From JBHGAV01 sp041946685 (GTDB lineage: Bacteria > Acidobacteriota > Terriglobia > Bryobacterales > Bryobacteraceae), in NCBI GenBank assembly GCA_041946685.1, contig JBHGAV010000101.1, forward strand, positions 1 through 7,688: a stretch of DNA of 7,688 bases, written 5' to 3'. Made by a program: the position numbers and the translations under genes. The first letter of the stretch is position 1; the number at the start of each line of letters is the position of its first letter. Below, in pieces: positions 7,446-7,688 of this stretch. Below the pieces are notes generated by a model that ran no database searches, had not been told where the DNA came from, and was given only the letters and a program-made list of their open reading frames with translations.

Positions 7446-7486
7446 CGGTTGCAGATTCTAACGCTTTCCGTAAGGATGTGCAACCG
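7446..7486. promoter_or_regulatory. Candidate AbiEi operator: 8-bp inverted repeat flanking the abiE promoter
   Basis: CGGTTGCA (7446-7453) and TGCAACCG (7479-7486) form a perfect 8-bp inverted repeat with a 25-bp spacer. One arm overlaps the predicted -35 and the other the transcription start and the bases just before the ATG. Centre-to-centre spacing is 33 bp, about three helical turns, so both arms face the same side of the DNA. AbiEi antitoxins are known to bind paired inverted repeats in their promoter and bend the DNA, which fits. Assignment to AbiEi is inference. Confidence 0.6.
7455..7483 (-). promoter_or_regulatory. Predicted abiE promoter, giving a nearly leaderless transcript
   Basis: Minus-strand -10 TAGAAT (7460-7455, 5 of 6 consensus bases) lies 17 bp from a -35-like TTGCAC (7483-7478, TTG conserved). 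The start point would be near 7448, leaving about 5 nt before the abiEi ATG, with no room for a Shine-Dalgarno sequence; none is visible upstream of that ATG anyway. Confidence 0.5.
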
Positions 7487-7542
7487 AGTTCTTGGACGGG
7501 CACGCGGGTTTCTCGATGCTTTCCTGGTTGGATGAAGTCCAA

Positions 7543-7562
7543 GGCACTTGTCGGTGAGTGCC
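7543..7562. repeat. Dyad upstream of the abiE promoter
   Basis: GGCACT (7543-7548) and AGTGCC (7557-7562) form a perfect 6-bp inverted repeat with an 8-nt loop. It lies about 60 bp upstream of the predicted -35. Could be a hairpin ending an upstream transcript or an accessory regulator site; there is no adjoining T-tract. Confidence 0.35.
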
Positions 7563-7688
7563 AAGCGTCTCGTCCAGAGGGGAAACGGCCATTTCCACTT
7601 CGGCGGGTGTGCTGATCAACACAAACACTGTTATTGCGTTTCGCAAAAGTAATGTAATAGACCTACCAATCGAAAGGTGATGGTAGTT
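7563..7688. other. Intergenic right edge: AT-richer patch with short dyads, no gene seen
   Basis: No convincing coding region. The stretch near 7620-7688 is visibly more AT-rich than the rest of the window. It holds a compact dyad TTGCG-TTT-CGCAA (7634-7646) and a weaker CTACCA/TGGTAG pair (7663-7668 and 7681-7686) running to the window edge. A 62-codon open frame across 7646-7458 begins with TTG, crosses the abiE promoter and resembles nothing known. The composition change may mark an island boundary or an upstream promoter/terminator region. Confidence 0.35.

Noticed and set aside
7458..7646. A 62-codon minus-strand open frame upstream of abiEi
   Set aside because: TTG start, no ribosome-binding site, no family resemblance, and it runs across the predicted abiE promoter.
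7621..7660. Integron attC site or dif-like site at the AT-rich dyad
   Set aside because: The dyad TTGCG-TTT-CGCAA is too short and lacks the conserved outer core sites of attC or the two arms of dif.

Overview
All five protein genes in this 7.7 kb window lie on the minus strand, so transcription runs from the right edge towards the left. The DNA is GC-rich, with long antisense open frames as expected from that composition. There are no tRNA, rRNA, IS or CRISPR features. The content is typical of a bacterial chromosomal defence or accessory region. The phylum cannot be fixed from the sequence; a high-GC Gram-negative or planctomycete-like genome is a guess only.

Right part (about 5858-7688): a type IV toxin-antitoxin pair. 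abiEi (7443-6643; winged-helix antitoxin and repressor) and abiEii (6646-5858; nucleotidyltransferase toxin) share an ATGA stop/start overlap. Upstream of abiEi is a possible promoter whose -35 and start region are bracketed by a perfect 8-bp inverted repeat. This is a strong candidate AbiEi operator. The predicted transcript would start only about 5 nt before the ATG. The outermost 145 bp hold further short dyads, an AT-rich patch and no convincing gene.

Middle (about 5311-5857): an intergenic region with a hairpin-like dyad after abiEii and a good sigma70-like promoter (TTGACA, 17 bp, TTTGAT). A small excisionase/MerR-like helix-turn-helix gene (5646-5392) follows. The 81-bp gap after it carries two short perfect palindromes.

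Left part (52-5310): two large helicase genes 3 bp apart. The first is a 1175-aa SNF2-family ATPase with an SH3-like N-terminus, coiled coils and a C-terminal DUF3883 domain that keeps a D...ExK restriction-endonuclease-like signature. The second is a 575-aa Ski2-like superfamily 2 helicase that stops early, just after its winged helix and the start of the ratchet region. It may be C-terminally truncated or a short family member.

Reading: HTH regulator, SNF2-DUF3883 and Ski2-like helicase look like one operon and resemble helicase cores of multi-gene antiphage systems such as DISARM-type loci. No methyltransferase, DUF1998 or phospholipase-D partner is visible here. Either the rest lies beyond the left edge, or this is a compact two-helicase system. 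The adjacent AbiE pair could be an independent defence/stability module or could guard the helicase operon.
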